In this document: one piece after another, positions 49,928 through 58,905 of the stretch | Numbering within the stretch: the first letter of the stretch is position 1 | Layout: each line of letters starts with the position of its first letter | Source: Thermoactinomyces intermedius | GTDB lineage: Bacteria > Bacillota > Bacilli > Thermoactinomycetales > Thermoactinomycetaceae | Strand: one strand, 5' to 3' | NCBI RefSeq assembly: GCF_016055025.1 | Contig: NZ_JAECVW010000002.1 | Length of the DNA stretch: 64,000 nucleotides | Notes under the pieces: generated by a model | Seen by the model: the letters and a program-made list of their open reading frames with translations, nothing else | The model's database searches: none | Told to the model about the DNA's origin: nothing | Position numbers and translations under genes: made by a program

Positions 49928-51489
49928 TCGTTCATTCCTTTCTGCTGACTGGAAACCGGTGCCTTGTCAGCAGTTTTTATTTTGGAAGCATGACGGGCTT
50001 CTTTCTTTAATTGCTTTGCTTTCCGCTTTTCTTCCATTTCGATGAGGTATTCATGATCATCGCGAAGAATCCGTGCCACATGGAGCCCGCTTAAAGCCGA
50101 GGCGGAAACACCTCCGTGGCCCGGATAGGTCGTGGATCCCGTGTAATACAGGCGCCGGACTTTTTTATCTTTCATGGGCGGACGGATCAAAGACCGGAAG
50201 CCGTGAAAAGCCCGGCCATTCAAGGCTCCGCCCTTGGCATTGGTTAATTCCTCCAGCTCAGCCGGCCCCATGATTTGCTCCGTTTCGATGTGGTCTTTCA
50301 AATCTTTCAAACCCCATACTTTATCCAGCAAAAACAACAGTTGTTCCCGGTAGGTTTCCACATTCTCCCGGCTTCCCGAAGGCACCGGCACCATCACCGT
50401 GAGATTGCTGGCTCCTTCCGGGGCGCGGTCCGGTTCGGACACACTGGAATTCCCGACATAAATGAGAGGGGACTCCGGCCATCTTTGTTGTTCAAAGATA
50501 TCGATATACTGCCGGCCGACATCATCCGGATAAAAATAGTTGTGGTGCAACAATTGCGGATAGCTTTGCTTTACCCCGAGCAACCACAAAATTCCGGAAC
50601 TGCTCAGCCGCTCCGGTTTGTCCTCTTTCCTTCCCAGGAAGTTATTTTTCGTTACTTGCACATCCACATTGCTGATGACAAAATCCGCCTCCCATTTTTC
50701 TCCGCCTGCCTTGACCCCTGCCGCTTGTCCTTCTTTGACCAGGATCTCTTCCACTTCACAAGAGGTATGTATCATCACCCCCACCTTTTTGGCCAACCGG
50801 ACCAACGCTTCCACCAAGCGCCGGTTCCCGCCTTCGACATAGCTTAAACCGTGCACCATCTCCAAATAACTTAAGATCGCCAACGCTGCAGGTGCCTGAT
50901 AAGGAGACGAACCCACGTACAGGGCATACCGGTTCATCATGGCGATCAGCCGGTGGTCCTTGAAGTAGCGGCGGTGAAAAGCATCCAGCGATTCAAACGG
51001 GCGGGCTTTCAAACCATGCCAAACCGCCTTGTTCCGGAAAAAATCAGTCCAGCTGCGGTTGGGTTTGCGTATCACATAATCTTCAATCACTTCATACATC
51101 CGCTGCGCTTCGGACAAATAATCAAAGAAACGGTTTTGCTCTTCCGGGGAAAAAGCTGTCAGTTGTTCCATCATATAATCCGGATCGGCCGACAAGTCAA
51201 TGACCGTTTTATTATAAAAAAAATGGCGGCTGTTGACCGGAAGCGGAATAAAACGCAAGTCGGGATCCAATTCCTCTCCTGCTTCCCGGTAAACTTCCCC
51301 GATCACTTCCGGCATCATGACCGGCACGAATTCCCCATCAAAAAAGTAAGCATTCAGCTGATAAGAACGACAGCGCCCTCCCAACTCTTTTTGTTTTTCC
51401 AACAAGGTGATTTCATAGCCATATGCCGCCAGCCGGATCGCGGCCACCAGTCCGGCAATCCCGCCTCCAATGACAATTCCCTTTTTCAT
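49924..51489 (-). CDS. Carotenoid desaturase-like FAD oxidoreductase (CrtI/CrtN/CrtP type)
   Basis: 521 residues from ATG 51489. N-terminal FAD fold GIVIGGGIAGLVAAIRLAAY with LEKQKELGGRCRSYQL, and the C-terminal family signature YYTGSTTYPGHGGVSASALS. A lysine-rich tail of about 50 residues follows. Relatives desaturate phytoene or diapophytoene, or oxidise carotenoid ends. No crtM/crtB is seen. With the acyltransferase just upstream (9-base overlap zone), a role in an acylated carotenoid is a reasonable inference. Confidence 0.85.
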   Translation of the reverse strand: MKKGIVIGGGIAGLVAAIRLAAYGYEITLLEKQKELGGRCRSYQLNAYFFDGEFVPVMMPEVIGEVYREAGEELDPDLRFIPLPVNSRHFFYNKTVIDLSADPDYMMEQLTAFSPEEQNRFFDYLSEAQRMYEVIEDYVIRKPNRSWTDFFRNKAVWHGLKARPFESLDAFHRRYFKDHRLIAMMNRYALYVGSSPYQAPAALAILSYLEMVHGLSYVEGGNRRLVEALVRLAKKVGVMIHTSCEVEEILVKEGQAAGVKAGGEKWEADFVISNVDVQVTKNNFLGRKEDKPERLSSSGILWLLGVKQSYPQLLHHNYFYPDDVGRQYIDIFEQQRWPESPLIYVGNSSVSEPDRAPEGASNLTVMVPVPSGSRENVETYREQLLFLLDKVWGLKDLKDHIETEQIMGPAELEELTNAKGGALNGRAFHGFRSLIRPPMKDKKVRRLYYTGSTTYPGHGGVSASALSGLHVARILRDDHEYLIEMEEKRKAKQLKKEARHASKIKTADKAPVSSQQKGMND

Positions 51490-51497
51490 GGAGTGTG

Positions 51498-52259
51498 TCA
51501 CCCTTTCTTTATTTTCTGTATCCATTGTTCAATCTGTTTTTTCCAATCTTCCACCGGCGGCCACGGATGGTCCCCGGCCATGGTTCCTGCCAGTACACAC
51601 TCAAAATCGCCAAGATTTTCGGAAATGACCTGCTCTTTGACCATATCCAGATGATACGTGAGTTCCTTACTGCAGGCGGCAATCCACGCCCGGCGGTTTC
51701 CCTGTTCAAAAGTGGAAGGCACAATCGGTGCAGACAATTGGACACAAGCTTCCGGAAAACGTCCGGTCATGGAATAATAAAACGCAACCGGCACCACTTG
51801 CACATGTTTCACCTTTTCAAGCAATGAGCCCAATCCCGGCAAAAAACGAAGCGGGCGAAAATCCGGATGTTTCACTTCTCCCTGCCCGAAAACCCAAAGC
51901 GAGCCAAACCTTCCATCCAGGATTTCTGCGCCGTGTTCCAAAGCTTCTTGAATTTGTTGATAGGAATCCCCGTCAAAAGAGAGCACCTCTTCCTGCCCCA
52001 GCCATCCATACGTGTCGGTTTCCTCTTCATTCACCAAAAAATAAGCATCTTGCCGCAAGTAGTTCCGGCTGATCCACATGGCCAGATAAAGATCCCACCA
52101 ACTTGCATGATTGGCCATATATAATGTAGGAATTGAAACGTTGATTTGCTCGCTGCACCGAACATACACACGGGCAAAGTGTTTTTTTAATTTCCTTGTC
52201 AGATAAACCTGCCAAACCCAATCGGCGACAAGGTTTTGTTCCCCGGATTTTTCCCTCAT
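51498..52259 (-). CDS. PlsC-like acyltransferase
   Basis: 253 residues from ATG 52259 (AAAGGAGAAATGCGT upstream). Acyltransferase block I is MANHASWWDLYLAM (NHxSxxD), block II region DSYQQIQEALEHGA, block III FGQGEVKHPDFRPLRFLPGL, and VVPVAFYYSMTG as block IV. It transfers a fatty acyl group to a lipid-like acceptor. Its position directly before the desaturase suggests glyco-carotenoid acylation rather than phospholipid synthesis, but this is not provable here. Confidence 0.8.
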   Translation of the reverse strand: MREKSGEQNLVADWVWQVYLTRKLKKHFARVYVRCSEQINVSIPTLYMANHASWWDLYLAMWISRNYLRQDAYFLVNEEETDTYGWLGQEEVLSFDGDSYQQIQEALEHGAEILDGRFGSLWVFGQGEVKHPDFRPLRFLPGLGSLLEKVKHVQVVPVAFYYSMTGRFPEACVQLSAPIVPSTFEQGNRRAWIAACSKELTYHLDMVKEQVISENLGDFECVLAGTMAGDHPWPPVEDWKKQIEQWIQKIKKG

Positions 52260-52427
52260 ACGCATTTCTCCTTTCCCCGATTTTCCCCTGAAACAAACAT
52301 AAGGATCTGTATGGCACATGACGCCCTGTATACTTTCTTCGTAAACTCTTGTTCTTTTCGGCCGGGAAGACTTCCTGCCAAGCATCAAACCAATCAAGGA
52401 TTATACCCGATTCGTCCAAAAAAGAAA

Positions 52428-52447
52428 AAAGACCCCTGCAGGTCTTT
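52428..52447 (-). terminator. Terminator after the DnaD-like gene
   Basis: AAAGACC / GGTCTTT hairpin with T and A runs on both sides, lying just past the stop of the 52463 gene. Confidence 0.75.
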
Positions 52448-52462
52448 TTTATCTTTTCCTTT

Positions 52463-52960
52463 TTATTTCATCAGATTAGACAATTGTTTCAGCCGTAATT
52501 CAATCTGATCCAATTGTTGATCCATTTTCACAAAAGATTCTTTGATTTCCTTTCGCAACTCATGCAGCTGTCTGGCCAGCAAAGCAATATTGGTCTCCAC
52601 ATATTCCATATTGTATTCCCGGCTTTCCGGATTGGAGGTGCGCGAAGCATCAGGGGGTGAAGACGGGTGTTTCCGCTTTTGCAAACTTTTTAAATAATGC
52701 AATGCTTCTTTTCCCGTGGCAATGTTTCTCCGGAATAAATCTTCCGCCAGGTTGAGTACATCGGCACGGGTGATCTTATAGTTATTTTCCAACATGCAAA
52801 ATTCGAGTAAAACGTTGATGACCCCGTTGGAAAAAGAGTACCTTTCTTTTAATTCATAAATCAACTGCACCATTTGTTTCGAAACGGCTTGTCCCCCTGA
52901 ATATTGACGAAGAAAATAAACGGGATCCATGGCTTCGATTTTCTCATGAATGTCACGCAC
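52463..52960 (-). CDS. DnaD/DnaB_2-domain-like protein
   Basis: 165 residues. The first ~100 resemble the C-terminal domain of the DnaB/DnaD replication-initiation family: PVYFLRQYSGGQAVSKQMVQ, NGVINVLLEFCMLENNYKIT, LAEDLFRRNIATGKEALHYL. A Ser/Pro linker follows, then a coiled coil (LARQLHELRKEIKESFVKMD). It is too short for full DnaB or DnaD. A role in replication restart or as a stand-alone domain protein is possible. It is read ahead of the terminator at 52428. Confidence 0.55.
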   Translation of the reverse strand: MRDIHEKIEAMDPVYFLRQYSGGQAVSKQMVQLIYELKERYSFSNGVINVLLEFCMLENNYKITRADVLNLAEDLFRRNIATGKEALHYLKSLQKRKHPSSPPDASRTSNPESREYNMEYVETNIALLARQLHELRKEIKESFVKMDQQLDQIELRLKQLSNLMK

Positions 52961-53000
52961 CTGGAAGTCCTCCTTACATAAAATGATCGATTGGCAAAAA

Positions 53001-53031
53001 AGATCCTCACCCTCCCGACGGCGAGGATCTT
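53001..53031 (-). terminator. Terminator of uvrC
   Basis: AAGATCCTC / GAGGATCTT hairpin, minus strand followed by TTTTTGCC; it touches the uvrC stop codon. Confidence 0.85.
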
Positions 53032-54796
53032 ATTGGTTTAACTCCTTCAAAATGGTCCGGGCCAGCTGATCACCAATACCCGCCTTCCGAAACTCTTCGA
53101 TGGAAGCTTTTTTCATGTTTTCAATGGATCCGAAATGTTGATAAAGCCGTTGCTTTCGTTTCAGCCCGACTCCCTGGATTTTATCCAACTCGGATTGGAA
53201 CATGCTTTTGCCGCGAACCTGCCGGTGAAACGTGATAGCAAAGCGGTGTACTTCTTCCTGAATGCGCTGGATCAGGAAAAACGTGTCGCTCCCCCGCTCC
53301 AACTTCACTTCCTCCACCGGATCCCCGGCCATCAGTTTGGCTGTCTGGTGTTTGTCATCTTTCACCATGCCGCCGACCGGGATAAACAATCCCAATTCGT
53401 TTTCCAACACATCCATGGCCGCATGGATTTGCGCTTTTCCGCCGTCCACCAAGACCAGATCCGGCAACGGACGGTTCTCTTTCAAAACGCGCGTATACCG
53501 GCGCCGGATCACTTCCCGCATGGTCTCGACGTCATTGGGGCCGGAAACGGTCCGGATCCGGTATTTGCGGTATTCTTTTTTGGCCGGTTTCCCATCGATA
53601 AAACATACCATCGCCGACACCGGATCGGTTCCTTGAATATTGGAGTTGTCAAATGCTTCAATCCGTCGGGGCAACCCGATTTCAAGCGCCCGGCTCAAAC
53701 CTTCCAACGCATTCCACGTCTTTTGCTCGTCCCGCTCCAACAATTGGAAACGCTCTTTCAGGGCAATCTCCGCATTTTCGGTGGCCATGTTCACCAGATT
53801 CTTTTTGTTGCCGCGCCGGGGAACATGAATATGAACTTCCGGAAGCATTTTTTTGAGAATGTCCGGATCCACTCCTTGAGGCAAATGGATTTCTTTCGGG
53901 AGTGTGGGCATTTCATGATAAAACTGGGCGACAAAAGAAACAAAATCTTCTTCTGCCTCGTGGTAATGCGGAAACACCGATACTTCCCGTTCGATCAATT
54001 TTCCCTGGCGCACAAAAAACACTTGGACACACATCCAGCCCTTTTCCGCCGCATAGCCAAAGATGTCCAAATTCTGTTGAGCAGGAAGGACAATGTTTTG
54101 TTTTTCGATGGTCGAGTCAATGTCCAAAAGCAGGTCCCGGTACTCTTTGGCTTGTTCAAACTCCAAATTTTCCGCCGCTTCTTCCATTTTCCTTTGCAAT
54201 TCTTTTTTCAGTTCCGCGACGCCCCCGTTTAAAAAGCGGACGATTTTCTTTGTTATTTTCTCGTAATCGTCCGGATCCACATCCATTTCACAAGGAGCCA
54301 GGCATTGTCCCATATGGTAATACAGGCAAACCCGTTTGGGGATGGTTTTGCATTTGCGCAGCGGAAACAAGCGGTCCAATAATTTTTTGGTGTGTTGAGC
54401 CGCTCCGGCATGGGGATAGGGTCCGAAGTACTTGGAACCATCCTTTTTTAAGTTCCGGGTCACTTCCAGGCGGGGATGTCTTTCTTTGGTCAGCCGGATG
54501 TAAGGGTACGATTTGTCGTCTTTTAACATCACGTTATATTTCGGGCGGTGTTTTTTGATCAGATTCAGCTCCAAAATCAGAGCCTCCACGTGATTGGACG
54601 TGACAATGTACTCAAAATCGGCGATGTCCATCACCAAGCGTTGGGTTTTTCCGTCATGGCTCCCCGTAAAATAAGAACGGACCCGGTTTCGCAAATTTTT
54701 CGCCTTGCCGACGTAAATCACTTCCCGGTCTTGATTTAACATCAAGTAACAACCGGGTTTCTCCGGTAACAGAGAAAGCTTGTCTTTTATCTCCAA
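53030..54796 (-). CDS. uvrC: UvrABC excinuclease subunit C
   Basis: 588 residues starting at TTG 54796 (GGAGGGGGGACTTGT upstream), which gives the usual (M)EIKDKLSLLPEKPGCY start. GIY-YIG nuclease: PGCYLMLNQDREVIYVGKAK, NRVRSYF. UVR motif near 205 (LEFEQAKEYRDLL), RNase H-like nuclease half (IEAFDNSNIQGTDPVSAMVC, LVDGGKAQIHAAMDV, HRFAITFHRQVRGKSM) and C-terminal helix-hairpin-helix. It makes both incisions in nucleotide excision repair. Confidence 0.97.
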   Translation of the reverse strand: MEIKDKLSLLPEKPGCYLMLNQDREVIYVGKAKNLRNRVRSYFTGSHDGKTQRLVMDIADFEYIVTSNHVEALILELNLIKKHRPKYNVMLKDDKSYPYIRLTKERHPRLEVTRNLKKDGSKYFGPYPHAGAAQHTKKLLDRLFPLRKCKTIPKRVCLYYHMGQCLAPCEMDVDPDDYEKITKKIVRFLNGGVAELKKELQRKMEEAAENLEFEQAKEYRDLLLDIDSTIEKQNIVLPAQQNLDIFGYAAEKGWMCVQVFFVRQGKLIEREVSVFPHYHEAEEDFVSFVAQFYHEMPTLPKEIHLPQGVDPDILKKMLPEVHIHVPRRGNKKNLVNMATENAEIALKERFQLLERDEQKTWNALEGLSRALEIGLPRRIEAFDNSNIQGTDPVSAMVCFIDGKPAKKEYRKYRIRTVSGPNDVETMREVIRRRYTRVLKENRPLPDLVLVDGGKAQIHAAMDVLENELGLFIPVGGMVKDDKHQTAKLMAGDPVEEVKLERGSDTFFLIQRIQEEVHRFAITFHRQVRGKSMFQSELDKIQGVGLKRKQRLYQHFGSIENMKKASIEEFRKAGIGDQLARTILKELNQ

Positions 54797-55034
54797 ACAA
54801 GTCCCCCCTCCTGAATTTAATTTCATTTATATCCATAAACATTTTTCTGTTTGCCAAGTTAACTATTTATAGTTTAGCATATTACCCTTCGCTCCTCACG
54901 AAAAAAGATTACGCATCTTCCACGCAGATCATTCATAAAATTCGAAATAAAACTTGAAAAAATACACAACATATTTTAGTATAAAGATCTGTACTGTCTC
55001 AATAAATACATAAAATTTATGTAGGTGATTTAAT

Positions 55035-55814
55035 ATGTTTTTAAAAGACCAAGTCCAAAAGAACCTTTATCTGTCCTATCTGATTGTTTCATTGCTCTTG
55101 GCGGTTTTTACATTTTTTATCTATGTGAATATCGATCCGGTAACCGAAGAACCAACAGCCTGGGCTTTTGTATCTGTCATCATTTTAATCATATTAACTC
55201 CTGCCCTTAGCGGGGGAATTATGTCGGTGACCATTTCCGCTCACTATAAAAGTGAAGCTTCCGTTCCGGTTTTGCTTCAGGAAATGTTGCCGAATTACTG
55301 GAAAATTTTAAGACTCGGTTTATGTATTTATTTATTGTCCATTCCGGCTGTGCTGGTTACTTTTTTAGTGGTTTTTCTCTTTTTATTTTTTCCTCCGTTG
55401 GCAGTTTTGGCAGCCATATTGCTTTCAATCGGCTTGATTGCTTTGTTGTCTTATTTGTCTGTTCAATCTTCGGTTCTGGTTTTAAAAGACGGAATGAGAA
55501 GCTGGCAATCGATTAAACATGCCTTTGTTATGCTGAAAAAAGCTTTCAAAAAAATTTTTCTTTCTCTTCTGGCTGCATTTGGGGCTTACCTTGCTCTTTC
55601 AATTATTTTCTGGTTGGCGGGATCTTTGCTCATCATCGCCATTTACATGGTGTTTGGATTATCGGACTCACATCCTGTTGTCTTATTGATTTCAAGTTTG
55701 GTAGCACAACTTACAATCACCTTCCCGTCACTGTTTGCTTTATCCGTTTATGTCAAAAGATATAAAGACAAAATTGAACCGGAATTTCGTCCGGCTGATC
55801 AAGAGACCGCTTAA
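55035..55814 (+). CDS. Integral membrane protein, function unknown
   Basis: 259 residues with about six hydrophobic segments (LSYLIVSLLLAVFTFFIYVN; AFVSVIILIILTPALSGGIM; LCIYLLSIPAVLVTFLVVFL; PLAVLAAILLSIGLIALLSY; LLAAFGAYLALSIIFWLAGS; LLISSLVAQLTITFPSLFAL). The GLYxxxx-free pattern and the SVQSSVLVLKDGMRSWQSIK loop recall DUF975/YesL-like membrane proteins, without certainty. GTAGGTGATTTA precedes ATG 55035. More AT-rich than its neighbours. Stands alone. Confidence 0.6.
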   Translation: MFLKDQVQKNLYLSYLIVSLLLAVFTFFIYVNIDPVTEEPTAWAFVSVIILIILTPALSGGIMSVTISAHYKSEASVPVLLQEMLPNYWKILRLGLCIYLLSIPAVLVTFLVVFLFLFFPPLAVLAAILLSIGLIALLSYLSVQSSVLVLKDGMRSWQSIKHAFVMLKKAFKKIFLSLLAAFGAYLALSIIFWLAGSLLIIAIYMVFGLSDSHPVVLLISSLVAQLTITFPSLFALSVYVKRYKDKIEPEFRPADQETA

Positions 55815-55830
55815 GATCACATAAAAACAA

Positions 55831-55854
55831 AAGGCGACGCCAACCGGCATCGCC
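55831..55854. terminator. Terminator between convergent membrane-protein gene and trxA
   Basis: AGGCGA / TCGCCT hairpin with an inner GCC / GGC pairing. Moderate strength. Confidence 0.6.
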
Positions 55855-55867
55855 TGATGCACATCCA

Positions 55868-56191
55868 TCAAACATATTCTTTCAACCAGGCCACCAATTG
55901 TTCTTTCGGTTGAGCCCCGACCATTTTGGAAACCATTTCCCCGTCTTTGAACACCATCAAAGTCGGCACACTCATGACTCCGAATTTCCCGGCCGTTTCA
56001 GGGCTGTTGTCCACATTCACTTTGGCAATTTTCAATTGGTCGCCCATTTCTTCATCCACTTTTTCCAATTCGGGTGCCAGCATGCGGCACGGACCACACC
56101 ACGGAGCCCAAAAGTCAACCAAAACGGTCCCCGCTTCTTTGCTTTGTACTTCTTTATCAAAATTTTCATCCGTAATTTCCACGATTGCCAT
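55868..56191 (-). CDS. trxA: Thioredoxin
   Basis: 107 residues, full thioredoxin: TDENFDKEVQ, VLVDFWAPWCGPCRMLAPEL with the redox pair C-G-P-C, KVNVDNSPETAGKFGVMSVP with the cis-proline, and TLMVFKDGEMVSKMVGAQPK. It is the general cytosolic disulfide reductant. GGAGGCAGTAACGA precedes the ATG. Confidence 0.96.
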   Translation of the reverse strand: MAIVEITDENFDKEVQSKEAGTVLVDFWAPWCGPCRMLAPELEKVDEEMGDQLKIAKVNVDNSPETAGKFGVMSVPTLMVFKDGEMVSKMVGAQPKEQLVAWLKEYV

Positions 56192-56316
56192 TCGTTACTG
56201 CCTCCTTAAATTTTGCTTGCGCATCATGATCCAAACCAAAAACATCTTTGGCTTTCACAGTGTAGTATACCACTTTAGAAAAAAAAGTACCAAGTCATTT
56301 TGTTAGTAAACCAAAA

Positions 56317-56343
56317 AGAAGAGCACAAGGGGAGTGCTCTTCC
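56317..56343 (-). terminator. Terminator of the fatty-acid operon
   Basis: GAAGAGCAC / GTGCTCTTC hairpin on the minus strand with TTTTTGG behind it, about 20 bases after etfA. Confidence 0.85.
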
Positions 56344-56364
56344 ATCCTAATCCAGTATCATTCC

Positions 56365-57351
56365 TTATTGCTGTTCACTTAACAACTTTTTAAACTCTTC
56401 CGTCAGCATCGGAACCACTTCAAACAAGTCGCCGACGATGCCGTAATCCGCCACTTGGAAAATCGGAGCTTCCGGGTCTTTGTTGATCGCAACGATGACT
56501 TTGGAGTTGGACATCCCCGCCAAATGCTGGATTGCTCCTGAAATTCCACAGGCAATGTACAAATCGGGGGTCACCACTTTACCGGTTTGACCGATTTGCA
56601 ACGCATAGTCACAATATCCGGAATCGCAAGCCCCCCGGGAAGCGCCGACGGCTCCTCCCAATACATCCGCCAGCTCGTACAGGGGTTTGAATCCTTCCTC
56701 ACTTTTCACCCCGCGACCTCCGGAGACGACCACGCGTGCTTCGGTCAAATCCACGCCGTCCGAAGCTTTTTTAACCACATTTTTGACAATGGTCCGCAAT
56801 AAATCTTTGTCCAGATCCACGCTGAGCGCCTCAACATCCGGCGTACGGCCGGGATCCGGCTCTTCCTTTGGAATATTGTTGGGGCGGAATGTTGCAAAGA
56901 TCACGCCGTCTTTCACCACTTTTTTCACAAACGCTTTCCCTGCGTAGATGGGGCGGGTGAAGACAACTTTTCCATCTTCCACCTCAATATGGGTGCAATC
57001 GCTGATCAACCCGTAACCCAAACGGGCCGCAATGCGCGGGCACAAATCTTTTCCCACCGCCGTGTGGCCGGTAAAAATCACATCCGGGTTGACATGCTCA
57101 ATCACTTTTTTAAAGGCTTGGAAATAAGCATCCGTGGTATATTGATCCAATTCGCCGTTTTCCACAACGATCACTTTATCGGCACCATGATGGGCCAGCG
57201 GTTCCGCCAAATCTTTGGCAAAACTGCCGAAAACCGTGGCGGTGACCGTCCCGCCTTCTGCCACCTGTTTTGCCGCTGCCAGCGATTCAAATGTCACATT
57301 TCTGAGTTTCCCCTCACGCACGTCTGCAAGAACCAATACATGTTTGCTCAT
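56365..57351 (-). CDS. etfA: Electron transfer flavoprotein alpha subunit
   Basis: 328 residues: HVLVLADVREGKLRNVTFES, HTAVGKDLCPRIAARLGYGL, VVSGGRGVKSEEGFKPLYEL, SRGACDSGYCDYALQIGQTG and the FAD-binding end CGISGAIQHLAGMSNSKVIV, AINKDPEAPIFQVADYGIVG. With EtfB it passes electrons from acyl-CoA dehydrogenases to the quinone pool. Spacing of 19 bases after etfB. Confidence 0.96.
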   Translation of the reverse strand: MSKHVLVLADVREGKLRNVTFESLAAAKQVAEGGTVTATVFGSFAKDLAEPLAHHGADKVIVVENGELDQYTTDAYFQAFKKVIEHVNPDVIFTGHTAVGKDLCPRIAARLGYGLISDCTHIEVEDGKVVFTRPIYAGKAFVKKVVKDGVIFATFRPNNIPKEEPDPGRTPDVEALSVDLDKDLLRTIVKNVVKKASDGVDLTEARVVVSGGRGVKSEEGFKPLYELADVLGGAVGASRGACDSGYCDYALQIGQTGKVVTPDLYIACGISGAIQHLAGMSNSKVIVAINKDPEAPIFQVADYGIVGDLFEVVPMLTEEFKKLLSEQQ

Positions 57352-57370
57352 GATTCGCTCCTCCTCGCTG

Positions 57371-58150
57371 TTAAATCACCTTTGCTTCAGAGTGCAACAA
57401 TTGAACCAATTCTTTTACCTGATCTTCCAACTCGCCTTCCAAAATTTTTCCTGCTTGTTTTTTGGGCGGCAGGAATACTTCGGTCGTTTCGGTTTTGGCC
57501 TGAATCTCTTCTTCTTCCAAGTCCAAATCATCCAGATCCAAACGGGAAAGCGGTTTCTTTTTGGCTTTCATAATTCCGGGAAGCGAAGGATAACGAGGAT
57601 CATTCAATCCTTGCTGTGCCGTCACCAAAATCGGGAGGGTTGATTCGATGTATTCAACATCCCCTTCCACGTCTTTTTCCACTGAAACTTTTTCGCCCTC
57701 AATTTCCAATTTGGTAATGGTGGAAATATGGGGAATCCCGAGCAATTCAGCCAGTCTGGGCCCCACTTGGGCAGACCCGTCATCCACAGCCATGTATCCG
57801 CACAAAATAATGTCATATTCCAGGTCTTCTTCTTCGATCGTCGCAGCCAGGATTTGGGCGACGGAATGTTCATCCAGTTCTTCATCAAGATCTTCGGTAT
57901 CGACAATGACTCCTTTGTCCGCCCCCATGGCCATGGCGGTGCGAAGTGCTTGTTCAGCCCGTTCCGGACCGATGGTGATGACCGTCACTTCCCCGCCGTG
58001 CTCTTCTTTCAGGCGGACGGCTTCTTCCACCGCATATTCATCATAAGGGTTGATCACAAACTCGACGCCATCCTCACTGATCTGACCATTTTCAATCGTG
58101 ATTTTTTCTTCGGTGTCAAACGTCTGCTTGAGACAAACGAGAATGTTCAT
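57371..58150 (-). CDS. etfB: Electron transfer flavoprotein beta subunit
   Basis: 259 residues: ILVCLKQTFDTEEKITIENG, NPYDEYAVEEAVRLKEEHGG, GADKGVIVDTEDLDEELDEH, and the AMP-site region CGYMAVDDGSAQVGPRLAEL. It lies 30 bases after the TetR gene. In B. subtilis the enoyl-CoA hydratase gene fadB lies between fadR and etfB; it is missing here. Confidence 0.96.
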   Translation of the reverse strand: MNILVCLKQTFDTEEKITIENGQISEDGVEFVINPYDEYAVEEAVRLKEEHGGEVTVITIGPERAEQALRTAMAMGADKGVIVDTEDLDEELDEHSVAQILAATIEEEDLEYDIILCGYMAVDDGSAQVGPRLAELLGIPHISTITKLEIEGEKVSVEKDVEGDVEYIESTLPILVTAQQGLNDPRYPSLPGIMKAKKKPLSRLDLDDLDLEEEEIQAKTETTEVFLPPKKQAGKILEGELEDQVKELVQLLHSEAKVI

Positions 58151-58180
58151 CTTCCACTCCCCCTTGTTATCGGCTGTTTT

Positions 58181-58765
58181 TTATTTCTTCATCCCATGAA
58201 TGAATAAACGGTGAATCTCGTCGATCTGGTCCAACAGGCTGTATTTAAAACCATTCATAATCCAAGATGTCACCGTTTCATCCAAGGTTCCAAACACCAT
58301 TCTGCGGGCAATCCGCACATCCAGATCTTCGTGAAACACACCCGCCTTTTTTCCGTTTAAAATGACATTGTCAATGATATCCAAGTACCTCTTTAAGATA
58401 TTGTTGATTCCTTTTCGCACTTCCGGATTGGACTGCCTCAGTTCGATTTGGGTAACCAGTGCCAATTTGCGGTCTTTTTCCAAGTTTTCGAAATGGAGTT
58501 TGATCAAATGGTACAGTTGCTCTTCAGGGGATGTGATTTGACTCAATTCTTTTTCGGCCTGGCTGATAAAGGAACCCATTTTTTCATCAAACAGTGAAAC
58601 CAAGACATCATCCTTGTTTTCAAAATAAAGATAGATGGTGCCGTCAGCCACCTTGGCTTCACGGGCAATCTTAGATATCTGGGCATTATGATAACCATAT
58701 TCGGCAATCACTCTTACTGCAGCGTCAATGATTGCTTCATATTTTTCCCCGGTTCTTTTAGCCAT
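58181..58765 (-). CDS. fadR: TetR-family fatty-acid regulator FadR
   Basis: 194 residues. TetR helix-turn-helix at the N-terminus (YEAIIDAAVRVIAEYGYHNA, QISKIAREAKVADGTIYLYF, ENKDDVLVSLF) and a helical acyl-CoA-binding domain. Position between lcfA and etfB, and the TGAATGA-N4-TCATTCA palindromes before it and before lcfA, identify it as the B. subtilis-type FadR that represses beta-oxidation genes until long-chain acyl-CoA binds. Confidence 0.92.
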   Translation of the reverse strand: MAKRTGEKYEAIIDAAVRVIAEYGYHNAQISKIAREAKVADGTIYLYFENKDDVLVSLFDEKMGSFISQAEKELSQITSPEEQLYHLIKLHFENLEKDRKLALVTQIELRQSNPEVRKGINNILKRYLDIIDNVILNGKKAGVFHEDLDVRIARRMVFGTLDETVTSWIMNGFKYSLLDQIDEIHRLFIHGMKK

Positions 58766-58791
58766 CTCTCCAAATCCTCTCCGGCCTTTTA

Positions 58792-58809
58792 TGAATGACT
58801 ATTCATTCA
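58792..58809. promoter_or_regulatory. FadR operator upstream of fadR
   Basis: Perfect palindrome TGAATGACTATTCATTCA, matching the B. subtilis FadR site. It lies 27 bases before fadR, so autoregulation is expected. Confidence 0.85.
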
Positions 58810-58905
58810 ATTTTTAGTTTAGGATAACCGCTTTCAATTGTCAATTGATTTGAACAGATTTTATTATATCAAATTAATCCTATTATAGAAATTTTCAAGA
58901 TAAAT

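Noticed and set aside
53135..54232. A 365-codon plus-strand open frame opposite uvrC
   Set aside because: Shadow of uvrC; rich in H, F and Q with no recognisable domain and no ribosome-binding site.
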